64,000 nt of DNA. Origin: Crossaster papposus (Eukaryota > Echinodermata > Asteroidea > Velatida > Solasteridae). The position numbers and the translations under genes are program-made. Each line of letters opens with the position of its first letter. Position 1 is the stretch's first letter. Where the stretch lies: the NCBI GenBank assembly GCA_037893245.1, contig JBAIAA010000865.1, positions 186,001 to 250,000 of the forward strand, read 5' to 3'. This document shows, piece by piece, positions 49,931 to 61,262 of the stretch. The notes under the pieces are model-generated. The model was not told the DNA's origin. It worked only from the letters and a program-made list of their open reading frames with translations, and searched no databases.

Positions 49931-52900
49931 CACCTGGATATAGTCTATCTCTGTCTTCTACCTCTGCTTTTCCTTCTGAGCAGGCTGAGTGAGACACGTG
50001 GATATACTCTATCTCTGTCTTTTACCTCTGCTGTTCCTTCTGAACAGGCTGAGTGAGACACGTGGATATACTCTATCTCTGCTTCTACCTCTGCTGTTCC
50101 TTCTGAGCAGGCTGAGTGAGGTGTAGATCAGACACGTGGATATACTATATATCTGTATTGTACCTCTACTGTTCCTTCTGAGCAGGCTGAGTGAGACACG
50201 TGGATATACTCTATCTCTGTCTTCTACCTCTGCTGTTTCTTCTGAGCAGGCTGAGTGAGGTGTAGATCAGACACGTGGATATACTCTATCTTTGTCTTCT
50301 ACCTCTGCTGTTCCTTCTGAGCAGCCTGAGTGAGGTGTAGATCAGACACGTGGATATACTCTATCTCTGTCTTCTACCTCTGCTGCTCCTTCTGAGCAGG
50401 CTGAGTGAGGTGTATTTCAGACACGTGGATAAACACTATCTCTGTCTTCTACCTCTGCTGTTCCTTCTGAGCAGGCTGAGTGAGACACATGGATATACTC
50501 TATCTCTGTCTTCTACCTCTGCTGTTCCTTCTGAGCAGGCTGAGTGAGGTGTAGATCAGACACGTGGATATACTCTATCTCTGTCTCCTATCTCTGCTGT
50601 TCCTTCTGAGCAGGCTGAGTGAGACACGTGGATATACTCTATCTCTGTCTTCTACCTCTGCTGCTCCTTCTGAGCAAGCTGAGTGAGGTGTAGATCAGAC
50701 ACGTGGATATACTCTATCTCTGTCTTCTACCTCTGCTGTTCCTTCTGAGCAGGCTGAGTGAGACACGTGGATATACTCTATCTCTGTCTTCTACCTCTGC
50801 TGTTCTTCTAAGCAGGCTGAGAGAGGTGTAGATCAGACACGTGGATATACTCTATCTCTGTCTTCTACTTCTGCTGTTCCTTCTGAGCAGGCTGAGTGAG
50901 ACACGTGGATATACTCTGTCTCTGTCTTCTACCTCTGCTGTTCCTTCTGAGCAGACTGAGTGAGACACGTAGATATACTCAATCTTTGTCTTCTACCTCT
51001 GCTGTTCCTTCTGAGCAGGCTGAGTGAGGTGTAGATTAGACACGTGGGTATACTCTATCTCTGTCTTGTACCTCTGCTGTTCCTTCTGAGCAGGCTGAGT
51101 GAGACACGCGGATATACTCTATCTCTGTCTTCTACCTCTGCTGTTCCTTATGAACAGGCTGAGTGAAGTGTAAATCAGACACGTGGATACACTCTATCTA
51201 TGTCTTCTACCTCTGCTGTTCCTTCTGAGCAGACTGAGTGAAACACGTGGATATACTCTATCTTTGTCTTCTACCTCTGTTGTTCCTTCTGAGCAGGCTG
51301 AGTGAGGTGTAAATCAGACACGTGGATATACTCTATCTCTGTCTTCTACTTCTGCTGTTCCTTATGAACAGGCTGAGTGAGGTGTAGATCAGACACGTGG
51401 ATATACTCTATATCTGTCTTCTACCTCTGCTGTTCCTTCTGAGCAGGCTGAGTGAGACACTTGGATATACTCTATCTCTGTCGTCTACCTTTGCTGTTTC
51501 TTCTGAGCAGGCTGAGTGAGGTGTCGGTCAGACACGTGGATATACTCTATCTCTGTCTTCTACCTCTGCTGTTCCTTCTGAGCAGGCTGAGTGAGACACG
51601 TGGATATACTCTATCTCTGTCTTCTACCTCTGCTGTTCCTTCTGAACAGGCTGAGGGAGACACGTGGATATACTCTATCTCTGTCTTCTACCTCTGCTGT
51701 TCCTTCTGAGCAGGCTGAGTGAGACACGTGGATATACTCTATCTCTGTCTTCTACCTCTGCTGTTCCTTCTAAGCAGGCTGAGAGAGGTGTAGATCAGAC
51801 ACGTGGATATACTCTATCTCTGTCTTCTACTTCTGCTGTTCCTTCTGAGCAGGCTGAGTGAGACACGTGGATATACTCTGTCTCTGTCTTCTACCTCTGC
51901 TGTTCCTTCTGAGCAGACTGAGTGAGACACGTGGATATACTCAATCTTTGTCTTCTACCTCTGCTGTTCCTTCTGAGCAGGCTGAGTGATGTGTAGATTA
52001 GACACGTGGATATACTCTATCTCTGTCTTGTACCTCTGCTGTTCCTTCTGAGCAGGCTGAGTGAGACACGTGGATATAATATATCTCTGTCTTCTACCTT
52101 TGCTGTTCTTCTAAGCAGGCTGAGAGAGGTGTAGATCAGACACCTGGATATAGTCTATCTCTGTCTTCTACCTCTGCTTTTCCTTCTGAGCAGGCTGAGT
52201 GAGACACGTGGATATACTCTATCTCTGTCTTTTACCTCTGCTGTTCCTTCTGAACAGGCTGAGTGAGACACGTGGATATACTCTATCTCTGCTTCTACCT
52301 CTGCTGTTCCTTCTGAGCAGGCTGAGTGAGGTGTAGATCAGACACGTGGATATACTATATATCTGTATTGTACCTCTACTGTTCCTTCTGAGCAGGCTGA
52401 GTGAGACACGTGGATATACTCTATCTCTGTCTTCTACCTCTGCTGTTTCTTCTGAGCAGGCTGAGTGAGGTGTAGATCAGACACGTGGATATACTCTATC
52501 TTTGTCTTCTACCTCTGCTGTTCCTTCTGAGCAGCCTGAGTGAGGTGTAGATCAGACACGTGGATATACTCTATCTCTGTCTTCTACCTCTGCTGCTCCT
52601 TCTGAGCAGGCTGAGTGAGGTGTATTTCAGACACGTGGATAAACACTATCTCTGTCTTCTACCTCTGCTGTTCCTTCTGAGCAGGCTGAGTGAGACACAT
52701 GGATATACTCTATCTCTGTCTTCTACCTCTGCTGTTCCTTCTGAGCAGGCTGAGTGAGGTGTAGATCAGACACGTGGATATACTCTATCTCTGTCTCCTA
52801 TCTCTGCTGTTCCTTCTGAGCAGGCTGAGTGAGACACGTGGATATACTCTATCTCTGTCTTCTACCTCTGCTGCTCCTTCTGAGCAAGCTGAGTGAGGTG

Positions 52901-54350
52901 TAGATCAGACACGTGGATATACTCTATCTCTGTCTTCTACCTCTGCTGTTCCTTCTGAGCAGGCTGAGTGAGACACGTGGATATACTCTATCTCTGTCTT
53001 CTACCTCTGCTGTTCTTCTAAGCAGGCTGAGAGAGGTGTAGATCAGACACGTGGATATACTCTATCTCTGTCTTCTACTTCTGCTGTTCCTTCTGAGCAG
53101 GCTGAGTGAGACACGTGGATATACTCTGTCTCTGTCTTCTACCTCTGCTGTTCCTTCTGAGCAGACTGAGTGAGACACGTAGATATACTCAATCTTTGTC
53201 TTCTACCTCAGCTGTTCCTTCTGAGCAGGCTGAGTGAGGTGTAGATTAGACACGTGGGTATACTCTATCTCTGTCTTGTACCTCTGCTGTTCCTTCTGAG
53301 CAGGCTGAGTGAGACACGCGGATATACTCTATCTCTGTCTTCTACCTCTGCTGTTCCTTATGAACAGGCTGAGTGAAGTGTAAATCAGACACGTGGATAC
53401 ACTCTATCTATGTCTTCTACCTCTGCTGTTCCTTCTGAGCAGACTGAGTGAAACACGTGGATATACTCTATCTTTGTCTTCTACCTCTGTTGTTCCTTCT
53501 GAGCAGGCTGAGTGAGGTGTAAATCAGACACGTGGATATACTCTATCTCTGTCTTCTACTTCTGCTGTTCCTTATGAACAGGCTGAGTGAGGTGTAGATC
53601 AGACACGTGGATATACTCTATATCTGTCTTCTACCTCTGCTGTTCCTTCTGAGCAGGCTGAGTGAGACACTTGGATATACTCTATCTCTGTCGTCTACCT
53701 TTGCTGTTTCTTCTGAGCAGGCTGAGTGAGGTGTCGGTCAGACACGTGGATATACTCTATCTCTGTCTTCTACCTCTGCTGTTCCTTCTGAGCAGGCTGA
53801 GTGAGACACGTGGATATACTCTATTTCTGTCTTCTACCTCTGCTGTTCCTTCTGAACAGGCTGAGGGAGACACGTGGATATACTCTATCTCTGTCTTCTA
53901 CCTCTGCTGTTCCTTCTGAGCAGGCTGAGTGAGACACGTGGATATACTCTATCTCTGTCTTCTACCTCTGCTGTTCCTTCTAAGCAGGCTGAGAGAGGTG
54001 TAGATCAGACACGTGGATATACTCTATCTCTGTCTTCTACTTCTGCTGTTCCTTCTGAGCAGGCTGAGTGAGACACGTGGATATACTCTGTCTCTGTCTT
54101 CTACCTCTGCTGTTCCTTCTGAGCAGACTGAGTGAGACACGTGGATATACTCAATCTTTGTCTTCTACCTCTGCTGTTCCTTCTGAGCAGGCTGAGTGAT
54201 GTGTAGATTAGACACGTGGATATACTCTATCTCTGTCTTGTACCTCTGCTGTTCCTTCTGAGCAGGCTGAGTGAGACACGTGGATATAATATATCTCTGT
54301 CTTCTACCTTTGCTGTTCTTCTAAGCAGGCTGAGAGAGGTGTAGATCAGA
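49931..54350 (+). repeat. 2,210-bp tandem duplication (two copies)
   Basis: CACCTGGATATAGTC followed by CTGCTTTTCC at 49931 recurs at 52141. The following variants recur at 2,210 bp: CTCTACTGTTCC, GAGCAGCCTGAG, GTATTTCAGACACG, GACACATGGATATAC (50486 and 52696), CTGTTCTTCTAAGC, GTCGGTCAGACACG and GAGGGAGACACG. Copies are 49931-52140 and 52141-54350. Visible differences include CTCTATTTCTG near 53820 and CTCAGCTGTTCC near 53208, each only in the second copy. Confidence 0.8.
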
Positions 54351-55648
54351 CACGTGGATATACTCTATCTCTGTCTTCTACTTCTGCTGTTCCTTCTGAG
54401 CAGGCTGAGTGAGACACGTGGATATACTCTGTCTCTGTCTTCTACCTCTGCTGTTCCTTCTGAGCAGACTGAGTGAGACACGTAGATATACTCAATCTTT
54501 GTCTTCTACCTCTGCTGTTCCTTCTGAGCAGGCTGAGTGAGGTGTAGATTAGACACGTGGGTATACTCTATCTCTGTCTTGTACCTCTGCTGTTCCTTCT
54601 GAGCAGGCTGAGTGAGACACGCGGATATACTCTATCTCTGTCTTCTACCTCTGCTGTTCCTTATGAACAGGCTGAGTGAAGTGTAAATCAGACACGTGGA
54701 TACACTCTATCTATGTCTTCTACCTCTGCTGTTCCTTCTGAGCAGACTGAGTGAAACACGTGGATATACTCTATCTTTGTCTTCTACCTCTGTTGTTCCT
54801 TCTGAGCAGGCTGAGTGAGGTGTAAATCAGACACGTGGATATACTCTATCTCTGTCTTCTACTTCTGCTGTTCCTCATGAACAGGCTGAGTGAGGTGTAG
54901 ATCAGACACGTGGATATACTCTATATCTGTCTTCTACCTCTGCTGTTCCTTCTGAGCAGGCTGAGTGAGACACTTGGATATACTCTATCTCTGTCGTCTA
55001 CCTTTGCTGTTTCTTCTGAGCAGGCTGAGTGAGGTGTCGGTCAGACACGTGGATATACTCTATCTCTGTCTTCTACCTCTGCTGTTCCTTCTGAGCAGGC
55101 TGAGTGAGACACGTGGATATACTCTATCTCTGTCTTCTACCTCTGCTGTTCCTTCTGAACAGGCTGAGTGAGACACGTGGATATACTCTATCTCTGTCTT
55201 CTACCTCTGCTGTTCCTTCTGAGCAGGCTGAGTGAGACACGTGGATATACTCTATCTCTGTCTTCTACCTCTGCTGTTCCTTCTAAGCAGGCTGAGAGAG
55301 GTGTAGATCAGACACGTGGATATACTCTATCTCTGTCTTCTACTTCTGCTGTTCCTTCTGAGCAGGCTGAGTGAGACACGTGGATATACTCTGTCTCTGT
55401 CTTCTACCTCTGCTGTTCCTTCTGAGCAGACTGAGTGAGACACGTGGATATACTCAATCTTTGTCTTCTACCTCTGCTGTTCCTTCTGAGCAGGCTGAGT
55501 GATGTGTAGATTAGACACGTGGATATACTCTATCTCTGTCTTGTACCTCTGCTGTTCCTTCTGAGCAGGCTGAGTGAGACACGTGGATATAATATATCTC
55601 TGTCTTCTACCTTTGCTGTTCCTTATGAACAGGCTGAGTGAAGTGTAA
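53043..55648 (+). repeat. 1,303-bp tandem duplication (two copies)
   Basis: The last 1.3 kb of the 2,210-bp unit is copied once more at +1,303 bp (marker monomers at 53662 and 54965; CACGTAGATATACTCAATC near 53178 and 54481). The third copy has GAGTGAGACACG near 55165 where the first two have GAGGGAGACACG. So a partial higher-order unit was added at the edge of the block. Confidence 0.75.
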
Positions 55649-58600
55649 ATCAGACACGTGGATATACTCTATCTATGTGTTCTACCTCTGCTGTTCCTTC
55701 TGAGCAGGCTGAGTGAGACACGTGGATATACTCTATCTCTGTCGTCTACCTCTGCTGTTCCTTCTGAGCAGGCTGAGTGAGGTGTCGATCAGACACGTGG
55801 ATATACTCTATCTCTGTCTTCTACCTCTGCTGTTCCTTCTGAGCAGGCTGAGTGAGACACGTGGATATACTCTATCTCTGTCTTCTACCTCTGCTGTTCC
55901 TAATGAGCAGGCTGAGTGAGGTGTAGATCAGACACGTGGATATACTTTATCTCTGTCTTCTACCTCTGCTGTTCCTTCTGAGCAGGCTGAGTGAGGTGTA
56001 GATCAGACACGTTGATATACTCTATCTCTATCTTCTACCTCTGCTTTTCCTTCTGAGCAGGCTGAGTGAGACACGTGGATATACTCTATCTCTGTCTTCC
56101 ACCTTTGCTGTTCCTTCTGAGCAGGCTTAGTGAGGTGTAAATCAGACACGTGGATATACTCTATCTCTGTCTTCTACCTCTGCTGTTCCTTCTGAGCAGG
56201 CTGATAAGACACGTGGATATACTCTATCTCTGTCTTCCACCTCTGCTGTTCCTTCTGAGCAGGCTGAGTGAGGTGTAGATCAGACACGTGGATATACTCT
56301 ATCTCTGTCTTCTACCTCTGCTGTTCCTTCTGAGCAGGATGAGTGAGACACGTGGATATACTATATATCTGTCTTCTACCTCTGCTGTTCCTTCTGAGCA
56401 GGCTGAGTGAGACACGTGGATATACTCTATCTCTGTCTTCTACCTCTGCTGTTCCTTCTGAGCAGGCTGAGTGAGGTGTAGATCAGACACGTGGATATAC
56501 TCTATATCTGTCTTCTACCTCTGCTGTTCCTTCTGAGCAGGTTGAGTGAGACACGTGGATAAACTCTATCTCTGTCTTCTACCTCTGCTGTTCCTTCTGA
56601 GCAGGCTGAGTGAGACACGTGAATATACTCTATCTATCTTCTACCTCTGCTGTTCCTTCTGAGCAGGCTGAGTGAGGTGTAGATCAGACACGTGGATATA
56701 CTCTATCTCTGTCTTGTACCTATGCTGTTCCTTCTGAGCAGGCTGAGTGAGACACGTGGATATACTCTATCTATCTTCTACCTCTGCTGTTCCTTCTGAG
56801 CAGGCTGAGTGAGGTGTATATCAGACACGTGGATGTACTCTATCTCTGTCTTGTACCTATGTTGTTCCTTCTGAGCAGGCTGAGTGAGGTGTAAATCAGA
56901 CACGTGGATATACTCTATCTCTGTCTTCTACTTCTGCTGTTCCTTATGAACAGGCTGAGTGAGGTGTAGATCAGACACGTGGATATACTATATATCTGTC
57001 TTCTACCTCTGCTGTTCCTTCTGAGCAGGCTGAGTGAGACACGTGGATATACTCTATCTCTGTCTTCTACCTCTGCTGTTCCTTCTAAGCAGGCTGAGAG
57101 AGGTGTAGATCAGACACGTGGATATACTCTATCTCTGTCTTCTACTTCTGCTGTTCCTTCTGAGCAGGCTGAGTGAGACACGTGGATATACTCTGTCTCT
57201 GTCTTCTACCTCTGCTGTTCCTTCTGAGCAGACTGAGTGAGACACGTGGATATACTCAATCTTTGTCTTCTACCTCTGCTGTTCCTTCTGAGCAGGCTGA
57301 GTGAGGTGTAGATTAGACACGTGGATATACTCTATCTCTGTCTTGTACCTCTGCTGTTCCTTCTGAGCAGGCTGAGTGAGACACGTGGATATACTATATC
57401 TCTGTCTTCTACCTTTGCTGTTCCTTATGAACAGGCTGAGTGAAGTGTAAATCAGACACGTGGATATACTCTATCTATGTGTTCTACCTCTGCTGTTCCT
57501 TCTGAGCAGGCTGAGTGAGACACGTGGATATACTCTATCTCTGTCGTCTACCTCTGCTGTTCCTTCTGAGCAGGCTGAGTGAGGTGTCGATCAGACACGT
57601 GGATATACTCTATCTCTGTCTTCTACCTCTGCTGTTCCTTCTGAGCAGGTTGAGTGAGACACGTGGATAAACTCTATCTCTGTCTTCTACCTCTGCTGTT
57701 CCTTCTGAGCAGGCTGAGTGAGACACGTGAATATACTCTATCTATCTTCTACCTATGCTGTTCCTTCTGAGCAGGCTGAGTGAGGTGTAGATCAGACACG
57801 TGGATATACTCTATCTCTGTCTTGTACCTATGCTGTTCCTTCTGAGCAGGCTGAGTGAGACACGTGGATATACTCTATCTATCTTCTACCTCTGCTGTTC
57901 CTTCTGAGCAGGCTGAGTGAGGTGTATATCAGACACGTGGATATACTCTATCTCTGTCTTGTACCTATGTTGTTCCTTCTGAGCAGGCTGAGTGAGGTGT
58001 AAATCAGACACGTGGATATACTCTATCTCTGTCTTCTACTTCTGCTGTTCCTTATGAACAGGCTGAGTGAGGTGTAGATCAGACACGTGGATATACTCTA
58101 TATCTGTCTTCTACCTCTGCTGTTCCTTCTGAGCAGGATGAGTGAGACACGTGGATATACTATATATCTGTCTTCTACCTCTGCTGTTCCTTCTGAGCAG
58201 GCTGAGTGAGGTGTAGATCAGACACGTGGATATACTCTATATCTGTCTTCTACCTCTGCTGTTCCTTCTGAGCAGGTTGAGTGAGACACGTGGATAAACT
58301 CTATCTCTGTCTTCTACCTCTGCTGTTCCTTCTGAGCAGGCTGAGTGAGACACGTGAATATACTCTATCTATCTTCTACCTCTGCTGTTCCTTCTGAGCA
58401 GGCTGAGTGAGGTGTAGATCAGACACGTGGATATACTCTATCTCTGTCTTGTACCTATGCTGTTCCTTCTGAGCAGGCTGAGTGAGACACGTGGATATAC
58501 TCTATCTATCTTCTACCTCTGCTGTTCCTTCTGAGCAGGCTGAGTGAGGTGTATATCAGACACGTGGATATACTATATATCTGTCTTCTACCTCTGCTGT

Positions 58601-61262
58601 TCCTTCTAAGCAGGCTGAGAGAGGTGTAGATCAGACACGTGGATATACTCTATCTCTGTCTTCTACTTCTGCTGTTCCTTCTGAGCAGGCTGAGTGAGAC
58701 ACGTGGATATACTCTGTCTCTGTCTTCTACCTCTGCTGTTCCTTCTGAGCAGACTGAGTGAGACACGTGGATATACTCAATCTTTGTCTTCTACCTCTGC
58801 TGTTCCTTCTGAGCAGGCTGAGTGATGTGTAGATTAGACACGTGGATATACTCTATCTCTGTCTTGTACCTCTGCTGTTCCTTCTGAGCAGGCTGAGTGA
58901 GACACGTGGATATAATATATCTCTGTCTTCTACCTTTGCTGTTCCTTATGAACAGGCTGAGTGAAGTGTAAATCAGACACGTGGATATACTCTATCTATG
59001 TGTTCTACCTCTGCTGTTCCTTCTGAGCAGGCTGAGTGAGACACGTGGATATACTCTATCTCTGTCGTCTACCTCTGCTGTTCCTTCTGAGCAGGCTGAG
59101 TGAGGTGTCGATCAGACACGTGGATATACTCTATCTCTGTCTTCTACCTCTGCTGTTCCTTCTGAGCAGGCTGAGTGAGACACGTGGATATACTCTATCT
59201 CTGTCTTCTACCTCTGCTGTTCCTTATGAGCAGGCTGAGTGAGGTGTAGATCAGACACGTGGATATACTTTATCTCTGTCTTCTACCTCTGCTGTTCCTT
59301 CTGAGCAGGCTGAGTGAGGTGTAGATCAGACACGTTGATATACTCTATCTCTATCTTCTACCTCTGCTTTTCCTTCTGAGCAGGCTGAGTGAGACACGTG
59401 GATATACTCTATCTCTGTCTTCCACCTTTGCTGTTCCTTCTGAGCAGGCTTAGTGAGGTGTAAATCAGACACGTGGATATACTCTATCTCTGTCTTCTAC
59501 CTCTGCTGTTCCTTCTGAGCAGGCTGATAAGACACGTGGATATACTCTATCTCTGTCTTCCACCTCTGCTGTTCCTTCTGAGCAGGCTGAGTGAGGTGTA
59601 GATCAGACACGTGGATATACTCTATCTCTGTCTTCTACCTCTGCTGTTCCTTCTGAGCAGGATGAGTGAGACACGTGGATATACTATATATCTGTCTTCT
59701 ACCTCTGCTGTTCCTTCTGAGCAGGCTGAGTGAGACACGTGGATATACTCTATCTCTGTCTTCTACCTCTGCTGTTCCTTCTGAGCAGGCTGAGTGAGGT
59801 GTAGATCAGACACGTGGATATACTCTATATCTGTCTTCTACCTCTGCTGTTCCTTCTGAGCAGGTTGAGTGAGACACGTGGATAAACTCTATCTCTGTCT
59901 TCTACCTCTGCTGTTCCTTCTGAGCAGGCTGAGTGAGACACGTGAATATACTCTATCTATCTTCTACCTCTGCTGTTCCTTCTGAGCAGGCTGAGTGAGG
60001 TGTAGATCAGACACGTGGATATACTCTATCTCTGTCTTGTACCTATGCTGTTCCTTCTGAGCAGGCTGAGTGAGACACGTGGATATACTCTATCTATCTT
60101 CTACCTCTGCTGTTCCTTCTGAGCAGGCTGAGTGAGGTGTATATCAGACACGTGGATATACTCTATCTCTGTCTTGTACCTATGTTGTTCCTTCTGAGCA
60201 GGCTGAGTGAGGTGTAAATCAGACACGTGGATATACTCTATCTCTGTCTTCTACTTCTGCTGTTCCTTATGAACAGGCTGAGTGAGGTGTAGATCAGACA
60301 CGTGGATATACTATATATCTGTCTTCTACCTCTGCTGTTCCTTCTGAGCAGGCTGAGTGAGACACGTGGATATACTCTATCTCTGTCTTCTACCTCTGCT
60401 GTTCCTTCTAAGCAGGCTGAGAGAGGTGTAGATCAGACACGTGGATATACTCTATCTCTGTCTTCTACTTCTGCTGTTCCTTCTGAGCAGGCTGAGTGAG
60501 ACACGTGGATATACTCTGTCTCTGTCTTCTACCTCTGCTGTTCCTTCTGAGCAGACTGAGTGAGACACGTGGATATACTCAATCTTTGTCTTCTACCTCT
60601 GCTGTTCCTTCTGAGCAGGCTGAGTGAGGTGTAGATTAGACACGTGGATATACTCTATCTCTGTCTTGTACCTCTGCTGTTCCTTCTGAGCAGGCTGAGT
60701 GAGACACGTGGATATACTATATCTCTGTGTTCTACCTTTGCTGTTCCTTATGAACAGGCTGAGTGAAGTGTAAATCAGACACGTGGATATACTCTATCTA
60801 TGTGTTCTACCTCTGCTGTTCCTTCTGAGCAGGCTGAGTGAGACACGTGGATATACTCTATCTCTGTCGTCTACCTCTGCTGTTCCTTCTGAGCAGGCTG
60901 AGTGAGGTGTCGATCAGACACGTGGATATACTCTATCTCTGTCTTCTACCTCTGCTGTTCCTTCTGAGCAGGTTGAGTGAGACACGTGGATAAACTCTAT
61001 CTCTGTCTTCTACCTCTGCTGTTCCTTCTGAGCAGGCTGAGTGAGACACGTGAATATACTCTATCTATCTTCTACCTATGCTGTTCCTTCTGAGCAGGCT
61101 GAGTGAGGTGTAGATCAGACACGTGGATATACTCTATCTCTGTCTTGTACCTATGCTGTTCCTTCTGAGCAGGCTGAGTGAGACACGTGGATATACTCTA
61201 TCTATCTTCTACCTCTGCTGTTCCTTCTGAGCAGGCTGAGTGAGGTGTATATCAGACACGTG
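55280..61262 (+). repeat. 3,323-bp tandem duplication, second copy cut by an L2-like element
   Basis: Marker monomers at 55713 and 56979 recur at 59036 and 60302 (3,323 bp). Variants with a 2-bp deletion (TCTATCTATCTTC), TTGTACCTATG and GATATAATATATC recur with them. The first copy is about 55280-58602. The second begins about 58603 and stops at 61262, which corresponds to 57939 in the first copy. There the satellite continues GATATACTCTATC instead of entering the retrotransposon. Confidence 0.8.

Larger units (their letters stand above)
46707..61262 (+). repeat. 64/75-bp E-box satellite array, right arm
   Basis: This is the same satellite, in the same orientation, resuming in phase after the minus-strand retrotransposon. 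The left arm stops within ...CTGTCTT and the right arm restarts GTCTTCTACC, so only the 5-bp GTCTT is duplicated. Monomer types match the left arm, but the variant mix differs: the 63-bp form is rarer, forms with a 2-bp deletion (TCTATCTATCTTC) are common after 56.5 kb, and the local higher-order repeats are 2,210, 1,303 and 3,323 bp. The arm ends abruptly after the CACGTG at 61257-61262, where an L2-like element begins. No gene is seen in it. Confidence 0.97.

Noticed and set aside
46707..61262. Similar small open frames in the right arm
   Set aside because: They come from the same satellite and fail for the same reasons; none differs in length or content in a way that suggests selection.
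1..61262. CRISPR array
   Set aside because: There are no unique spacers between repeats: monomers abut and are related throughout their length, and the setting is eukaryotic with non-LTR elements.
1..61262. CENP-B box or telomeric repeat
   Set aside because: No TTCG...CGGG pattern in the consensus monomer and no TTAGGG-type runs. A centromeric role, if any, would need other evidence.
1..61262. H-DNA or triplex-forming polypyrimidine tract
   Set aside because: The pyrimidine-rich part is interrupted by G and A every few bases and has no long mirror symmetry, so stable triplex formation is unlikely.
1..61262. Coding tandem repeat of a mucin- or silk-like gene
   Set aside because: Mixed 63/64/75-bp units destroy any continuous frame, and no exon, start or end domain is visible.
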